Source: Seminavis robusta (lineage: Eukaryota; Bacillariophyta; Bacillariophyceae; Naviculales; Naviculaceae). From it: a stretch of DNA of 27,536 nucleotides. The DNA is taken from the NCBI GenBank assembly GCA_903772945.1, contig CAICTM010001529.1, positions 1-27,536 on the forward strand, read 5' to 3'. The translations under genes and the position numbers were made by a program. Shown here piece after piece: positions 1-9,683 of this stretch (the first letter of the stretch is position 1; every line of letters begins with the position of its first letter). The notes below the pieces were generated by a model. It was not told the origin of the DNA. It saw only the letters and a list, made by a program, of their open reading frames with translations, and searched no databases.

Positions 1-1081
1 TAGTATCCTTAAAGATTCTAACCCCAATATTATCCCAATCTTCCCCTCTTTTGGTCTAGTTTCCCGAACTGTACTTAGTGATTAGTATCCTAGGAACTCT
101 TAATTTGGAAGCACGTTTGCAGTGTTTTTAGATGCTTTGCATGACCGTTAAGTAGGAATTGCCCTTCCATTCGGCTTGGTACTGGATTCTGCTTTATATG
201 GTAAACATCTTTGTTCAGAGGGAAAGAACTATTTAAAGCCGATCCTTTTTAATTACCAATGACCCAGACATGCTTCAAGTTATGCACAGTGTCCACCACA
301 CGCATTGTGAACGAGGGTGTAGGTTTGTTAAACGGGCCGTACTGGATCATTGAGCATGCCTTTAACAGATTTGTAAGTACTGTTTCATGGGGAACCAGAA
401 GCTTCGGTGCATAATCCGCAACCTCCCTTCACGATTTGTATCGTAGGGTCGACCTTCGACTTTAATCGATAACCTACCTTGTAGATTGGTATCCTACCTT
501 CAGGTGCGCTTCTCAGATGCGAACTACCATTGTCGAGTCCTTTCGCTCCGGATAACAAGAGGAGAGGCTACCGCTATGGAAGAGTCTGTTAACTCCAGCC
601 CTACCAACAGCATGGACGGATCGTCGTCGAGTCATTGAATGGCAACAAGAGGAGGAGGCTACTACGCGACAACACATAAGAGAGTGGATCCTCCTACAGG
701 ATTCACCCCTCCAGTGTTATTTCCTAGTGATTTGGTGGTGATTCCTGTGTCGGCACCCATTTTCCTGCAAGCACAAGTCCTCGAGCGACGCGACCAGCGA
801 CTTGTCCTCTTTCGTACGATAGATGTATGTAACTAGACTAGTAAGATAATAGAACGCCGATTACCAACCAATAGACCACCCTTTCATTAGATAGACACCT
901 TATAGATCGATAGCAGAGCTAGGTCCAGGTTTGTTTCGCCCTTGGATGGCAATCAACAAGCTTATCTTATAGATCCATAAGGGTCGTTACCGATCTGTAT
1001 CATAGGTCGACCTTACCCTTCCGTTTGATACTTAAGGTACCTTGTAAATTCATTCATTCTTACCTTCAGGTGCGCTTCTCA
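1..1081. other. Non-coding stretch with no convincing gene
   Basis: No long frame with coding character is present. A 20-codon ORF begins at 576 (MEESVNSS...) and stops just before a second short ORF (639-836, ATG start). Together they look like a decayed gene start or chance frames and match no family I recognise. The stretch holds the first copy, and most of the second, of a diverged direct repeat that is listed separately. Confidence 0.6.
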
Positions 1082-1085
1082 GATG
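430..1085. repeat. Pair of diverged direct repeats about 566 bp apart
   Basis: The segments around 430-519 and 985-1085 align in order: a GTAT..GTAGG/TCATAGG block, then GGTCGACCTT, then ACCTTGTA, then an identical 25-bp block at 495-519 and 1061-1085 that contains CAGGTGCGCTTCTCAGATG. The spacer carries the two short ORFs. The arrangement could be a decayed element with repeated ends or a simple segmental duplication; the sequence does not settle which. Confidence 0.6.
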
Positions 1086-1089
1086 TACG

Positions 1090-1620
1090 ATAGCTGGCTA
1101 CGATGGCTGGATTGACAATGTTCGTTGTGCATGTATTTGTCATAAGGATCCAATGCAAGGTACCGGTAACGGAGTGTAGCCAGTAAAGCGGAACCTGAGT
1201 GTGTTCGGTACTGTTGCCACTGTCACCGATTGATGTAACTCTACGGTAACTGGCTACAATGGCTGGATTGACAATATTCGGTTGTGCATGTATTCGTCAT
1301 AAGAATCCAATGCAAGGTACCGGTAAACGTAGCGAGCAAAGCCGAACTTTCGGTACTGTTGCCACTGTCGTCGATGTAGCTATACCGCAGCCGGCTACAA
1401 TGGCTGGATTCACAATGTTCGGTTGTGCATGTATTCGTCATAAGGATCCAATGCAAGATACCAGCAACGGAGTGTAGCCAGCAAAGCGGAACCTGAGGCT
1501 GAGTGTGTTCGGTGCTGTTGCCACTGTCACGGATCGATGTAACTCTTTGCCTACGGTACCGTGGCTGGCTACAATAGCTGGATTGCATGTATTCGTCATA
1601 TGGATCCAAGTAGCGAGCAA
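1090..1620. repeat. Tandem repeat, about four units of 141-174 bp
   Basis: The block GGCTACAATGGCTGGATT, or a close variant, recurs with its GGCTGG core at 1105, 1261, 1402 and (as AGCTGG) 1576. Each copy is followed by a TTCG-TTGTGCATGTATTCGTCATAAGGATCCAATGCAAG core, then GTACCGGTAAC or a variant, then a CGGTACTGTTGCCACTGTC block. The spacings are 156, 141 and 174 bp, and the last unit is truncated. Short ORFs on both strands here simply follow the repeat period and are not treated as genes. Confidence 0.85.
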
Positions 1621-1702
1621 ACTGAGGAAACAGGAGACGAACGCTGAAAAAAAGCCGAATTTTCACCTTTTGCCACGAGGATACTAGCTATACATTTTCA
1701 CC

Positions 1703-3018
1703 ATGACAGAGGACACCAACGAAGCCACTGCTACCGAGTCCGTTGACAATCCTGATGCTGTAGAGCAGGGAGAGGAAGAAACGAAAGGAAAGAGAGCCAA
1801 GACAGATGGAGAACGAGGTGGTGAGACACGACAACCCGCCAAGAAAAAGCAGCGAACCGAGAAGTCATTTGCAGATGATTTGATCTGTTGCATCAGCCAT
1901 GAGTTGCCATGGGTACCCGTCACAGCTATGGATGGGCGTGTCTACGAGCGCAAGTGTATTGAGGCTTACATGGAGCGGAATCCTCATGATCTCAAATCGC
2001 CCGTCACTCGTCAACCCATGGGGCCTGACGCTCTTGCCGGCCATCCAGCACCGCAGCATGATTGAGACGGCAATTGAGAAGGGGGAGATGCCTGAAGATC
2101 TGACCAAAGAATGGAATGAAAAGGTCCAGCAAAAGAATAAGATGGAAAAAATGATGAAGAAGGCCGAAGATGGTGATGCACAAGCGATGTATGACGTAGC
2201 CATCAATTATGAACGGGGCACTGCTGTGGTTGAGCAAGACATCAAATTAGCCTTCCAATGGGTCGAGAAAGCACATTGTGCAGGGAGTGTGATTGCAAAA
2301 GCAGTATTGGGTAAATATTATCTGGCAGGTGCAATCTTCATGGTGAGGAATAGGTTGAGGGTAGCTGAAAGCTATTGTGTTTGTTAACAAAATGCACTAC
2401 GCTAAAGCTAGTGTAAAGATCTTTCGAGTGTTTTGAGTTTGAGAGAATGGAAGTTATGAGAGGATTAGAAAGCTATGAAAACTAATCAACGAGAGAGATC
2501 CACAATCAAAGGATCGTAGATCTGAACTCCCGCGGGAGACTGTAGAGTGTGATAGAGTAGGTTGCGGTAGCAATCCTACTCACTCCACGATCCAAAAACG
2601 GAACGCGTGGAAGATTCGTCTAGCATTTATCTAGTAGCGTGGAATCTCTCCACGCCAGCTAATTATCTAGCGCGATGTTTCACCATCGACCTAGTATGAC
2701 TAGCGGTCATGAGAACCCTGTCTCAATGACTATTCACGAAAGACTCAGTCATGAGTCGAACTCAAACCCTATCTAGGATCGAGTCGCGAATAAGGCTAAG
2801 AGCCGTGTATTGCACAAGGTTCAGCCTGGGCCGCACACGTTTTGGGAATGGTACTTGCCAGAGGCAACTACGGAGTGGTTGTGGATAAATCAGTCGCCAT
2901 ATTTTGGCTCGAGAAGGCTCTTGGCGAATGTGCTTATAAGGATATGTCAGATAGTCAGAAGAAGGAATGTGAGGAGCTGCTGAATGAGCTCAAAGCCAAC
3001 GATAGCAGCTCCAGCTAG
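1703..3018 (+). pseudogene. U-box / Sel1-repeat protein gene, frameshifted and interrupted
   Basis: The start at 1703 follows TTTCACC. About 50 acidic and basic residues (including KKKQR) lead into a U-box (DDLICCISHEL, MDGRVYERKCIEAYM, SPVTRQPMGP), the E2-binding fold of E3 ubiquitin ligases. The frame then breaks: after codon CCT at 2024 the homologous reading (LLPAIQHRSMIETAIEKGEM) continues one base out of frame from 2028. Sel1-type helices follow (GDAQAMYDVAINYERG, AFQWVEKAH, AKAVLGKYYLAG). They are cut at about 2377 by a 430-bp insertion. The last Sel1 repeat resumes from about 2815 (QGSAWAAHVLGMVLARG, AIFWLEKAL) and ends at TAG 3018. Removing the insertion and one flank copy still leaves the frames mismatched, so a further indel is needed. 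U-box plus Sel1 architecture is common in diatoms. The gene is almost certainly non-functional here unless the assembly is wrong. Confidence 0.8.
2378..2807. mobile_element. 430-bp insertion in the U-box/Sel1 gene, possibly a solo LTR
   Basis: Non-coding DNA separates two parts of a Sel1-repeat coding region. TATTG stands immediately before (2373-2377) and after (2808-2812), as expected for a 5-bp target-site duplication. The insert begins TGTTTGTTAACAAAATGC and has no coding capacity, which suits a solo LTR of a Ty1/copia-type element. Against this, the right end reads GAGCCGTG and not the usual CA, so the exact boundary or the element class is uncertain. Confidence 0.55.
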
Positions 3019-3694
3019 ATTGAAGATTCTCTTTGGTAAATAGATACAATAGTACACGTAACTAGCTAATTATAGAATGCTAGTTTCTATGACACTACCG
3101 TCGTTGTTGTTCTCTATGCCATCAAATTCTGTTGTCTTTAGTGAACTCCACGACGTTAGTAGAGCATTTTTTTAAAAGGTACCGGTACAGTGCCATCTCG
3201 CCTCCTCCTTCCACCCCTTTGTTGCTTCTACTATGGATGTCATGCTGGAGCGCTCCTCAATCCAAATTCTCTTACAACGCTTTGCCAACATATTCTTGTA
3301 AAGTCTCAAAGGATGGATTTTCCTCCAGACCCACACCTCAATATATAGCCGCCCTCGTTCATTTATGTTTCTGTGGCTGGATTCCACAAATTCAATCCCT
3401 TTTTGGCCCCCGTGTTGGTCATGGATTATTTGGGGCCCTTGATCACAATGTCTTGGAACCTAGCTAGTTGTCCCGAATGCCGCCTCTTCTTTGCCCAAGC
3501 ATGACCCCTGTCGGCTTTCCGTCGATAAACTTCGCACCGGTACTCTAACCCCGTCTCTTTTAAAATTGAGTTAAGCTTGCGAGCATACATAGGTACCAGC
3601 CACACTGTTTGGTGCCCACTGGCAGCAGTCCATACGTAGCATGGTACTAGTAGCTCCAAGACTGCCTTTGTTGCACCTGCTTCAAAACCTTAGG
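3019..3694. other. Non-coding stretch with degenerate reverse-strand frames
   Basis: There is no convincing gene. Reverse-strand frames at about 3426-3659 and 3172-3387 have charged, protein-like stretches (for example KADRGHAWAKKRR) but are short, lie in different frames and resemble no family I can name. They may be remnants of a decayed mobile element. The forward ORF 3132-3467 is probably chance. Confidence 0.5.
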
Positions 3695-4583
3695 CCGGTC
3701 TCTACCGGAGCGACTAAAGTAGCAACTATGCCATATTTTGTAGTTTAGTCCATAGTTTAGTCTCTTGGGGTGGTGTCTACCCAAGCGACTAAACGTCATA
3801 CGGACTAAAGGCTTTAGTCAAAACTCTCGTTCACCGACTAACTGGAGCCTGGTTAGTCAGTGAGCGAGCGTAAGGACTAAAGCTTGTTTAAGAACAGCAA
3901 ATAATAAATTCAACAGAAAACAATACAACTGCATGCCACCGAGTTGGATAACAAAATCAGCCTAATTGCACAGCCTCACTATCAGAGCATCGCGACAGAG
4001 CTGATAGAGTAGAGGTGCAAACGATCGAACGATCCAAGGGGTGCAAAGGATCCAACGATCGAATGATAGTAGAGTTCCACAATCGAGTGATAGTAGAGGT
4101 GCAAACGATCGAATGAATGATAGTAGAGGTGCGATCGAACGATCCAATGACAGTAGAGGTGCGATCGAACGATCCAATGATAGTAGAGGTGCAAACAACA
4201 GAGGAGAGGTGCATCGCAATGGTGTGTTTTGAGTCTTGTTATCTCAAAAAAAGTAATCACTTCTATTAAGTCTTTGTTTGAGTCCTTTAAATCCACCATG
4301 CTGATAGAATATTGGTAGCCCACCAAGTGATCACTTTCGTTATATCTTTTTTGAGTCCTTTAAGTCCAGTAGTGTTCCGTTTAGTCATTTGTTTAGTGCT
4401 GGGTAGACAGGTCCCAATGACTAAAGAACTGACTAAATTGTTTAGTCCGAGATTTAGTCATCTGCTGGTAGACACCACCATTACTAAAGCACCATTACTA
4501 AAGGATAATGACTAAATCTTGAACTAAACAACCACCTAAAGGATTCCTTTAGTCGGTCCCTTAGTCGCTCAGGTAGAGACCGG
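3695..4583. mobile_element. Non-autonomous DNA transposon (MITE-like), 889 bp
   Basis: The ends form terminal inverted repeats: CCGGTCTCTACC followed by G/T and GAGCGACTAA at 3695-3717, matched by the reverse complement of 4561-4583 with one mismatch in 23. Inside lie further inverted copies of the same theme, such as GGTGTCTACCCAAGCGACTAAAC near 3772-3794 against GTTTAGTGCTGGGTAGAC near 4389-4406 and GGTAGACACCACC near 4468-4480. TTAGTC/GACTAA occurs roughly 18 times in the element and is rare elsewhere. No transposase is encoded, and no clear target-site duplication was found (left flank CCTTAGG, right flank TTCAGCC). Such subterminal motif arrays are typical transposase-binding regions of cut-and-paste elements. 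The superfamily is not assigned. Confidence 0.75.
4005..4205 (+). repeat. Minisatellite with a unit of about 30 bp
   Basis: The unit is built from GATAGTAGAGGTGC, then an optional AAAC, then GATCGAACGATCCAAT. The clearest copies, near 4130-4190, have an exact 30-bp period, while earlier copies vary in length. Because 30 is divisible by three, the frame at 4041-4232 stays open and would encode NDSRGAIERS repeats. That is a consequence of the repeat and not evidence for a gene. The array lies inside the inverted-repeat element. Confidence 0.8.
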
Positions 4584-4840
4584 TTCAGCCAAAGCTCATG
4601 CGTTGCTTCCCTGGCCACCAAAGATAGCTTCTTTCCCTCCTTGCTGCCTTACCTCTACTGTATGTACTAGGCGGGACTGGCCAATGCTGCTTTGGAAACA
4701 ATCTGGTAGTTCGGGTAAATTTGGGGCTAAAGATATTATTTACTCTACCCATTTCTATGCAAAATTGGATTTACCGTATCTACCTACGTTCCAAATGCTG
4801 GCTTCAACCCAAAAACGCGGACAAACGCGGAGTTGTGCAC

Positions 4841-4850
4841 AAATAAAAGG
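4841..4850 (+). promoter_or_regulatory. TATA-like box upstream of the orphan Gln-rich gene
   Basis: AAATAAAAGG lies about 90-100 bp before the preferred ATG at 4941, a sensible place for a TATA-like core promoter element. It is recognised by sequence only. Confidence 0.3.
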
Positions 4851-4940
4851 CAAGCCTCACTTTTTCTTGAACCTGGAAAGGATTCGATTCGAATGAAAGC
4901 AAATCAAATCGGATCATTCATTCGCCACTGTCTATCCACC

Positions 4941-6092
4941 ATGCCCCCCTTTGAACAAGACCAAGACGCCACTACTGTGTTGGACAACAGTGTCAAGATG
5001 TCGTTGAGTAGTGTTGAAGAAGGAGCTACCAGTGGTAGTACTGCTAATCAAGGAGAAGGAGGAGAAGAAGAGTACCGTCGCCGGTGTCGTCATTTTTATC
5101 GTCAATCGACGAGTGTGGACGATGATTTCACGAGTTTGGACGCTGATGATCAAGATGATGATGCGTATGTGGATGAAGAAGAAGCGACCCGCCAACATAG
5201 CAGCAAAAAGACGGACGAAGAGAATCGGTTAGTGTTGGAAGCGGTGGACCAAATGAGCGACGCGACGTCCTATTCCGCCTTTTTGGCCAATTTGACTCCG
5301 GAGCAATTGGTCGTCTTATGCTCGTGCGGATTGCCCACTTCTATCACTACTAGTAGTAGTACATACGACGCTACTAGAGAAAAATGGGTTCAAATTCGAA
5401 CGGAAGAACGTCAATTGGCGCATCAAGTGAATATGAGAGAACGATTGCACAAATTGGAATCCATTTTGCAAGAATTTCTACTACAACAGCAACCACAACA
5501 ACAACCACAACAACAGCAACAACAACCACAAGATGACAATGACTCCTTTCTGACAACCCGCCAACAAGTGATTATGATCAAACAGACGCTCCGATTGTTT
5601 GTCCACAACTACCACGCCGACTGTATTGCGTCGCATTCGCTCATGGCCGGCATGCGACACATTCTGGAACTTCAATTGGACAAGAACGAAGATGCTCCAT
5701 GCATTGTTTGGACGTTTGATGCCAATGTCATTTCCGAAGCCATTGTCGCACAAACCCAAGGAGCTTCTTCTGCCTATATAAAAGAGGCACTACACGCACT
5801 ATTGGTCTTTTTGGTATATCAAGAACCTCAAAAAGATCCAGAACACAACAACAACAATACTCATCAACGCATGCTACAATTCGCCGTGGAACCATCGCTC
5901 AGTGACAAGACACTCACACAAATTCTACAAGTATTGCCACGACCACATGAATTGCATGCTCGGCCCACGGGAAAATATAACACTCCGGCACAAGGATTGG
6001 TTCGTACCAATGTCGATGGAGAATTGGATGAACCCATGGATGTCTGTTCCCTGATTGTCAAAAATTTACGAAAACGGGGGTGGTGGTTCTAA
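4941..6092 (+). CDS. Hypothetical acidic, glutamine-rich protein (383 aa)
   Basis: The ATG at 4941 is chosen because it sits in a strong CCACC-ATG context. An in-frame ATG at 4893 would add 16 residues, and the frame upstream of that has no ATG. The N-terminal third is acidic and Ser/Thr-rich (DDQDDDAYVDEEE). A predicted helical region (EENRLVLEAVDQM, YSAFLANLTPEQLVVLCSCG) is followed by a charged helix and a Q/P tract (about 16 Gln with interspersed Pro, near 5482-5532). The C-terminal half is mixed helical (MIKQTLRLFVHNYHADC, AGMRHILELQLDKNEDA, SAYIKEALHALLVFLVYQEP) and ends KNLRKRGWWF. There is no signal peptide or membrane span. I recognise no family; codon-like regularity and length argue for a real gene. 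The acidic N-terminus and Gln tract would suit a nuclear or scaffold protein, but that is a guess. Confidence 0.75.
   Translation: MPPFEQDQDATTVLDNSVKMSLSSVEEGATSGSTANQGEGGEEEYRRRCRHFYRQSTSVDDDFTSLDADDQDDDAYVDEEEATRQHSSKKTDEENRLVLEAVDQMSDATSYSAFLANLTPEQLVVLCSCGLPTSITTSSSTYDATREKWVQIRTEERQLAHQVNMRERLHKLESILQEFLLQQQPQQQPQQQQQQPQDDNDSFLTTRQQVIMIKQTLRLFVHNYHADCIASHSLMAGMRHILELQLDKNEDAPCIVWTFDANVISEAIVAQTQGASSAYIKEALHALLVFLVYQEPQKDPEHNNNNTHQRMLQFAVEPSLSDKTLTQILQVLPRPHELHARPTGKYNTPAQGLVRTNVDGELDEPMDVCSLIVKNLRKRGWWF
5479..5532 (+). repeat. CAA/CAG/CCA trinucleotide repeat encoding a Q/P tract
   Basis: Runs of CAA, CAG and CCA codons inside the orphan gene encode a Gln-rich tract with Pro every few residues. 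The period-3 repeat is prone to length variation without breaking the frame. Reverse-strand Val/Cys/Gly-rich frames here are its shadow. Confidence 0.9.
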
Positions 6093-7704
6093 TTACTGAA
6101 CTTTAGTACCAGTAGTAGTAGAAGCAACAAGCAAACATGCAACTACAACAAGCAACAGGAAAAAAGAAAAAATACAACAAGGCAAACAGGAAAATATATT
6201 AGAAACAAAAACTACACACACGAGGAAAAAGGACACACGCACACCAACTCGGAAACAAAATCAAACTCAATGATGATCATTGAGTTGCAATACACAAATC
6301 AAAATCAAAATCCACGAAAGACAATCACAACAAGGGAGGAAAATTCTAGAGATGGAACAAATGAATATTATATAATCTATTTTTACTACAACGGAACCAT
6401 GCAAGTAGGTTGGCTTGTACGTCTCATGATCCAGGTGATAGGGCGTCGCCAAGAACTCACTGCTGGAGGTTCAGATAGGTGATAGCCAGCTTCATCTACC
6501 TACCGTACACTATGGACGTGAACCCGGCGTCGCCAAATTTGTCAGATTGTGCAGTGACATCTGGAGTTTTCCCGGACATGCACCGTTCCCGACGCGACCC
6601 CAAAGACCTGCCGAACGGGTACGGTACTGTCGGACCAACTCGAGGAAGAACGTTAGTACTGCAGGACCCAGCCACCTACCGGTACCCCCTACAGGTCCAT
6701 CCTCTCGATCTGGGCCAGCACACCTAAACTCCTTTGAAAAGCTTCCGACCCAAAAGGTTGGGCACGGTACCGCATCATTGTGCAATAGAGTAGTAAGCAT
6801 CTACAGCATGCAATGTTTCAACGGAGCCCGGAGTTTGAGCATGCAGCTACCCAGCCCCCTAGCTAGCCACAACAACTACAAAGCAGTCAGGCCCGGATGC
6901 ATTCCATTTTCTTCCACAAGGCTTCGCCACCAGGACAATGCTGACATGCATGTTATTAAAACCTCATAGTACCATAACAAAAAAGCGTCTGAACAAAGTA
7001 GCTAGATTTTACTGAGACAGCCCAGCTCACAAAATGCCAAATTGCTAAAACATACGGTAGGATATATTGTAGTGTAGACTCTGTGGTACCTGGTGTTTGG
7101 TTGCTTGGCTTGTCTTTTTCACCGCCCATGGGAATCATCATTGCTTGGGCTATGAATGTTGGATTGTGTGGACATGCTGGGTAGATTTGGTTGCAGGAGC
7201 TGGTTAGCTTCTCTGGCGGCTGAGTCGCTGGAGTGTTTCATGATGGCAAGTTGCTCCCTAGCTACCGGTACCGGTACTGCAGTCTATGCAGTGTCGTGTC
7301 CCAAAGGTGTTGACAGCGCTGATTGGTTGCCTTGCCGCCCATACTAGCTAGAGACGCCAAATGAATCTGTTCCTTTGAAGGCCGCGGGTGATGTCTTTGG
7401 GTTCAAAGTTTGGAGTGGAGAATATGGTTGAAATCTCATCCAGCCTTCGGGGTGCCCTTTTAAAAGAGTTGATTGAGAGTTGATAGTACCGTACGGTAAC
7501 ACCTCACAGAAACTAAGGTACTGCTTAGTACCGGCACGCACCATCTATTTAACTAGTACTATGAGGTGGACTGGTCTGCCTTGACTTTTTGCAATGGTAG
7601 ATTTTCTTTATACAGGTTGTTTTTACTACCATGCTAAGGCTGTGTATGTACTGTACAGTGGGTTTCGTAACCTCTTCGTTCTTCTGCCTCCATCTATTCC
7701 TAGT
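6093..7704. other. Non-coding stretch, 1.6 kb
   Basis: No convincing gene is present. The first 200 bases are strikingly A/C-rich on the + strand with few T, probably the 3' untranslated region of the upstream gene. They hold the 6264-6286 hairpin. Three TACCGGTA palindromes occur (6677, and two overlapping at 7263 and 7269). The short ORFs have no recognisable content. Confidence 0.6.
6264..6286. repeat. Perfect 10-bp inverted repeat with a 3-nt loop
   Basis: AACTCAATGA and TCATTGAGTT are exact reverse complements separated by TGA. The hairpin lies about 170 nt after the stop codon of the Gln-rich gene, in A/C-rich sequence. It could mark a 3'-end structure or be chance; its role is unknown. 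Confidence 0.6.
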
Positions 7705-8166
7705 CTATGGCCCTCTCAGTGGTCCAATGGATGTTGCGGTACCTTGTCGACGTGGCATGCGAGGAATCGATGATGGCGAGTATTCGATGGATGCCGGAGT
7801 GTTCGTTCGCAAAGGCTGGCGAGGGGCTAGGGTTTGGTGGCGAGATGACTTGGCTTTGCGGAGCAGTGCCGTCAGGGAATTGGTACTGCTCTTATCTTGT
7901 AGGGGCTTGGTAGGTGGGCATTTCTCGCAGGATGCTGCTCCATTCGAAGACCATCGTTCGTTGCTGGGATGGAACAAATGGGAGGATATTGACAATGAGG
8001 AGGAGGAAGAAAAAGAAGACAGTTTTCGTTCCAGGCGTTCATCCAGAGACATGGTCGGAATCACAATGAAACTGGGGATATTATTCAGTCGAATTTCTTC
8101 TTCTGCTGCTGTGATGGGAACAGCGGGGGCACTGTTGGTGACAACAAAGTAGCTGGGAATATCCAT
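7705..8166 (-). CDS. Weak hypothetical Ser/Arg-rich protein (153 aa)
   Basis: On the reverse strand an ATG at 8166 in good context (AAGAAG-ATGG) opens a 153-codon frame: MDIPSYFVVTNSAP, then ITAAEEEIRLNNIPSFIVIP, a Ser-rich run, and a basic Arg/Pro-rich C-terminus. The composition (Ser, Pro and Arg with sparse cysteine) looks more protein-like than the competing forward ORF 7631-8152, which covers the same bases. No family, signal peptide or domain is recognised. It could be a real small diatom gene, a fragment, or chance, since open frames on both strands weaken either call. Confidence 0.35.
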   Translation of the reverse strand: MDIPSYFVVTNSAPAVPITAAEEEIRLNNIPSFIVIPTMSLDERLERKLSSFSSSSSLSISSHLFHPSNERWSSNGAASCEKCPPTKPLQDKSSTNSLTALLRKAKSSRHQTLAPRQPLRTNTPASIEYSPSSIPRMPRRQGTATSIGPLRGP

Positions 8167-8202
8167 CTTCTTAGCTTGGTACCGGTATGGTGGAAGGAGC
8201 AA

Positions 8203-9683
8203 AGGGGCTTTGTAGAGGATTACTAATCTTGTTGGTTTGAAAGAATCTGATGTTTGAAATTGTGAGAGATCAGAGAGAAGCAGGAAGACGATCGAACGAT
8301 CGAAGGTTGGAGCAGGAAGCAGGAGAATTGATGGTTAACAGCTTGGTTAACTAACTCGAGGAGCTCTCGAGGAATGTTCGTTTGAGTAGCTGTTTGAGCG
8401 AAGCTTCAAGCTAAAGGGAAAGTCAGCGTCGACTGTCGGTACTAGAGGAATTAGTAGCGTCTTTGGCAAGCTTTAGAAGAAGAGACCCTTTACGGCACTG
8501 AGGTCACAACCGTCTAACTCATTTGGCTGAACCAGCACCTCAAACATAAATAATTTATTGCAATAGTACCGTTTTTTGGTGGGGTAAATGTGCTGCAGCA
8601 TTAAAGGTTGGTACGCGCTTCAATATTCTTTTGTGTTATTCAGAAGCGAACTTCAAGGAATCTTTGGAGCTGATTAACACTCACCAATTCCCTTGTGGCC
8701 ATCGTTAAGATTACCAATAAATCATGTATTACCTTCGATGGAGAGCTTCCTTTCCGGTGAATTTCTCTGTCCCGATTTGGTACTAAACATTCACAGTACA
8801 TTTTGGATGAGCATTTCATGATTTATGAGCGCTTAATGATGTTAGACCAGTGACCATTCTCGAGGAAGCCAATGCCACAAGAATTCACTGGCCATACGGT
8901 AGCTCTGGCCATTTATTTTGCGGTCCCAGAAGAGAGAAGCGGGAGCTGGCGGGAGCTCCATTATCCATTTATTTTCACTATCCGAGTACTAGTACTAGAT
9001 AGCTTACTAGATCTAGCTAGTAGACTAGTCCGTACGTCCGTACCGGCATTCAATGAATGATGAATCGGATGGTCAAATTCGAGCAGTCCGTTGAATCGGA
9101 TGGTCAAGTGGTCAAGTACTGCAGTCTAAGTAAGAGTGGCAGGTGGCCGGTACTCTGGAGTTGTTGGGGAGCTCTCCACCTTCCGAGAGCGGAACAACAG
9201 TTACTAACTGTGGGCATTGTTCCTTGTTTCCACGCTTCCAATTATTTCTTCTTTTCCTTCAGCGTCCACGGCATTCCAGCTGTGCAGGTGAAAATTGACA
9301 TACTTTTCAATAGTTTCAACGTTTCAACTTGCTTGGTTGCAAGGCACAAGGCAAACATGTCAGCATGCAGCCGTCCGGGACAATGCTGGGAATGAGGCTA
9401 TCTGTATCAGCAGTTGCACATGCCCAACACTTGGCTTCAATTTCTTCTGAATCATCAACTTGATTGGAACACTCGGATTCGCTTTAGTGCCTAGCCTTAG
9501 GACGTACTGGTAGGCCCGGGAAGCTCCAATGCTCCATGCTCCATGCTGCCTCATTGCAGCGCTGCGATTTGATCAGTCAAATTTTGATGAAACAATTCTG
9601 GCTAACTTTAATCTTTAATAATGTGCAATAAGTAAACAGACAGTAATCATAACACAAAGTCAACGCCTACTAGCAATCATGGT
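8203..9683. other. Non-coding stretch, about 1.5 kb
   Basis: No convincing gene is present. Small features only: a GATCGAACGATCGAA palindromic run near 8289-8303 that echoes the motif of the 4.1-kb minisatellite, and a short direct repeat GAATCGGATGGTCAA at about 9062 and 9092. The right end is the 3' flank of the BCCT gene. Confidence 0.6.

Noticed and set aside
4041..4232. 63-codon ORF of NDSRGAIERS repeats
   Set aside because: The frame is open only because the minisatellite period is a multiple of three; it is not treated as a gene.
3695..4583. CRISPR-like interpretation of the repeated GACTAA boxes and the 30-bp repeat
   Set aside because: The repeats are adjacent or irregular with no unique spacers, the boxes occur in both orientations, and the setting is eukaryotic.
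7631..8152. 173-codon forward ORF
   Set aside because: It covers the same bases as the reverse frame 7705-8166. Its product is rich in Trp, Gly and Arg with no domain, and the reverse frame looks slightly more protein-like, so only that one is listed, with low confidence.
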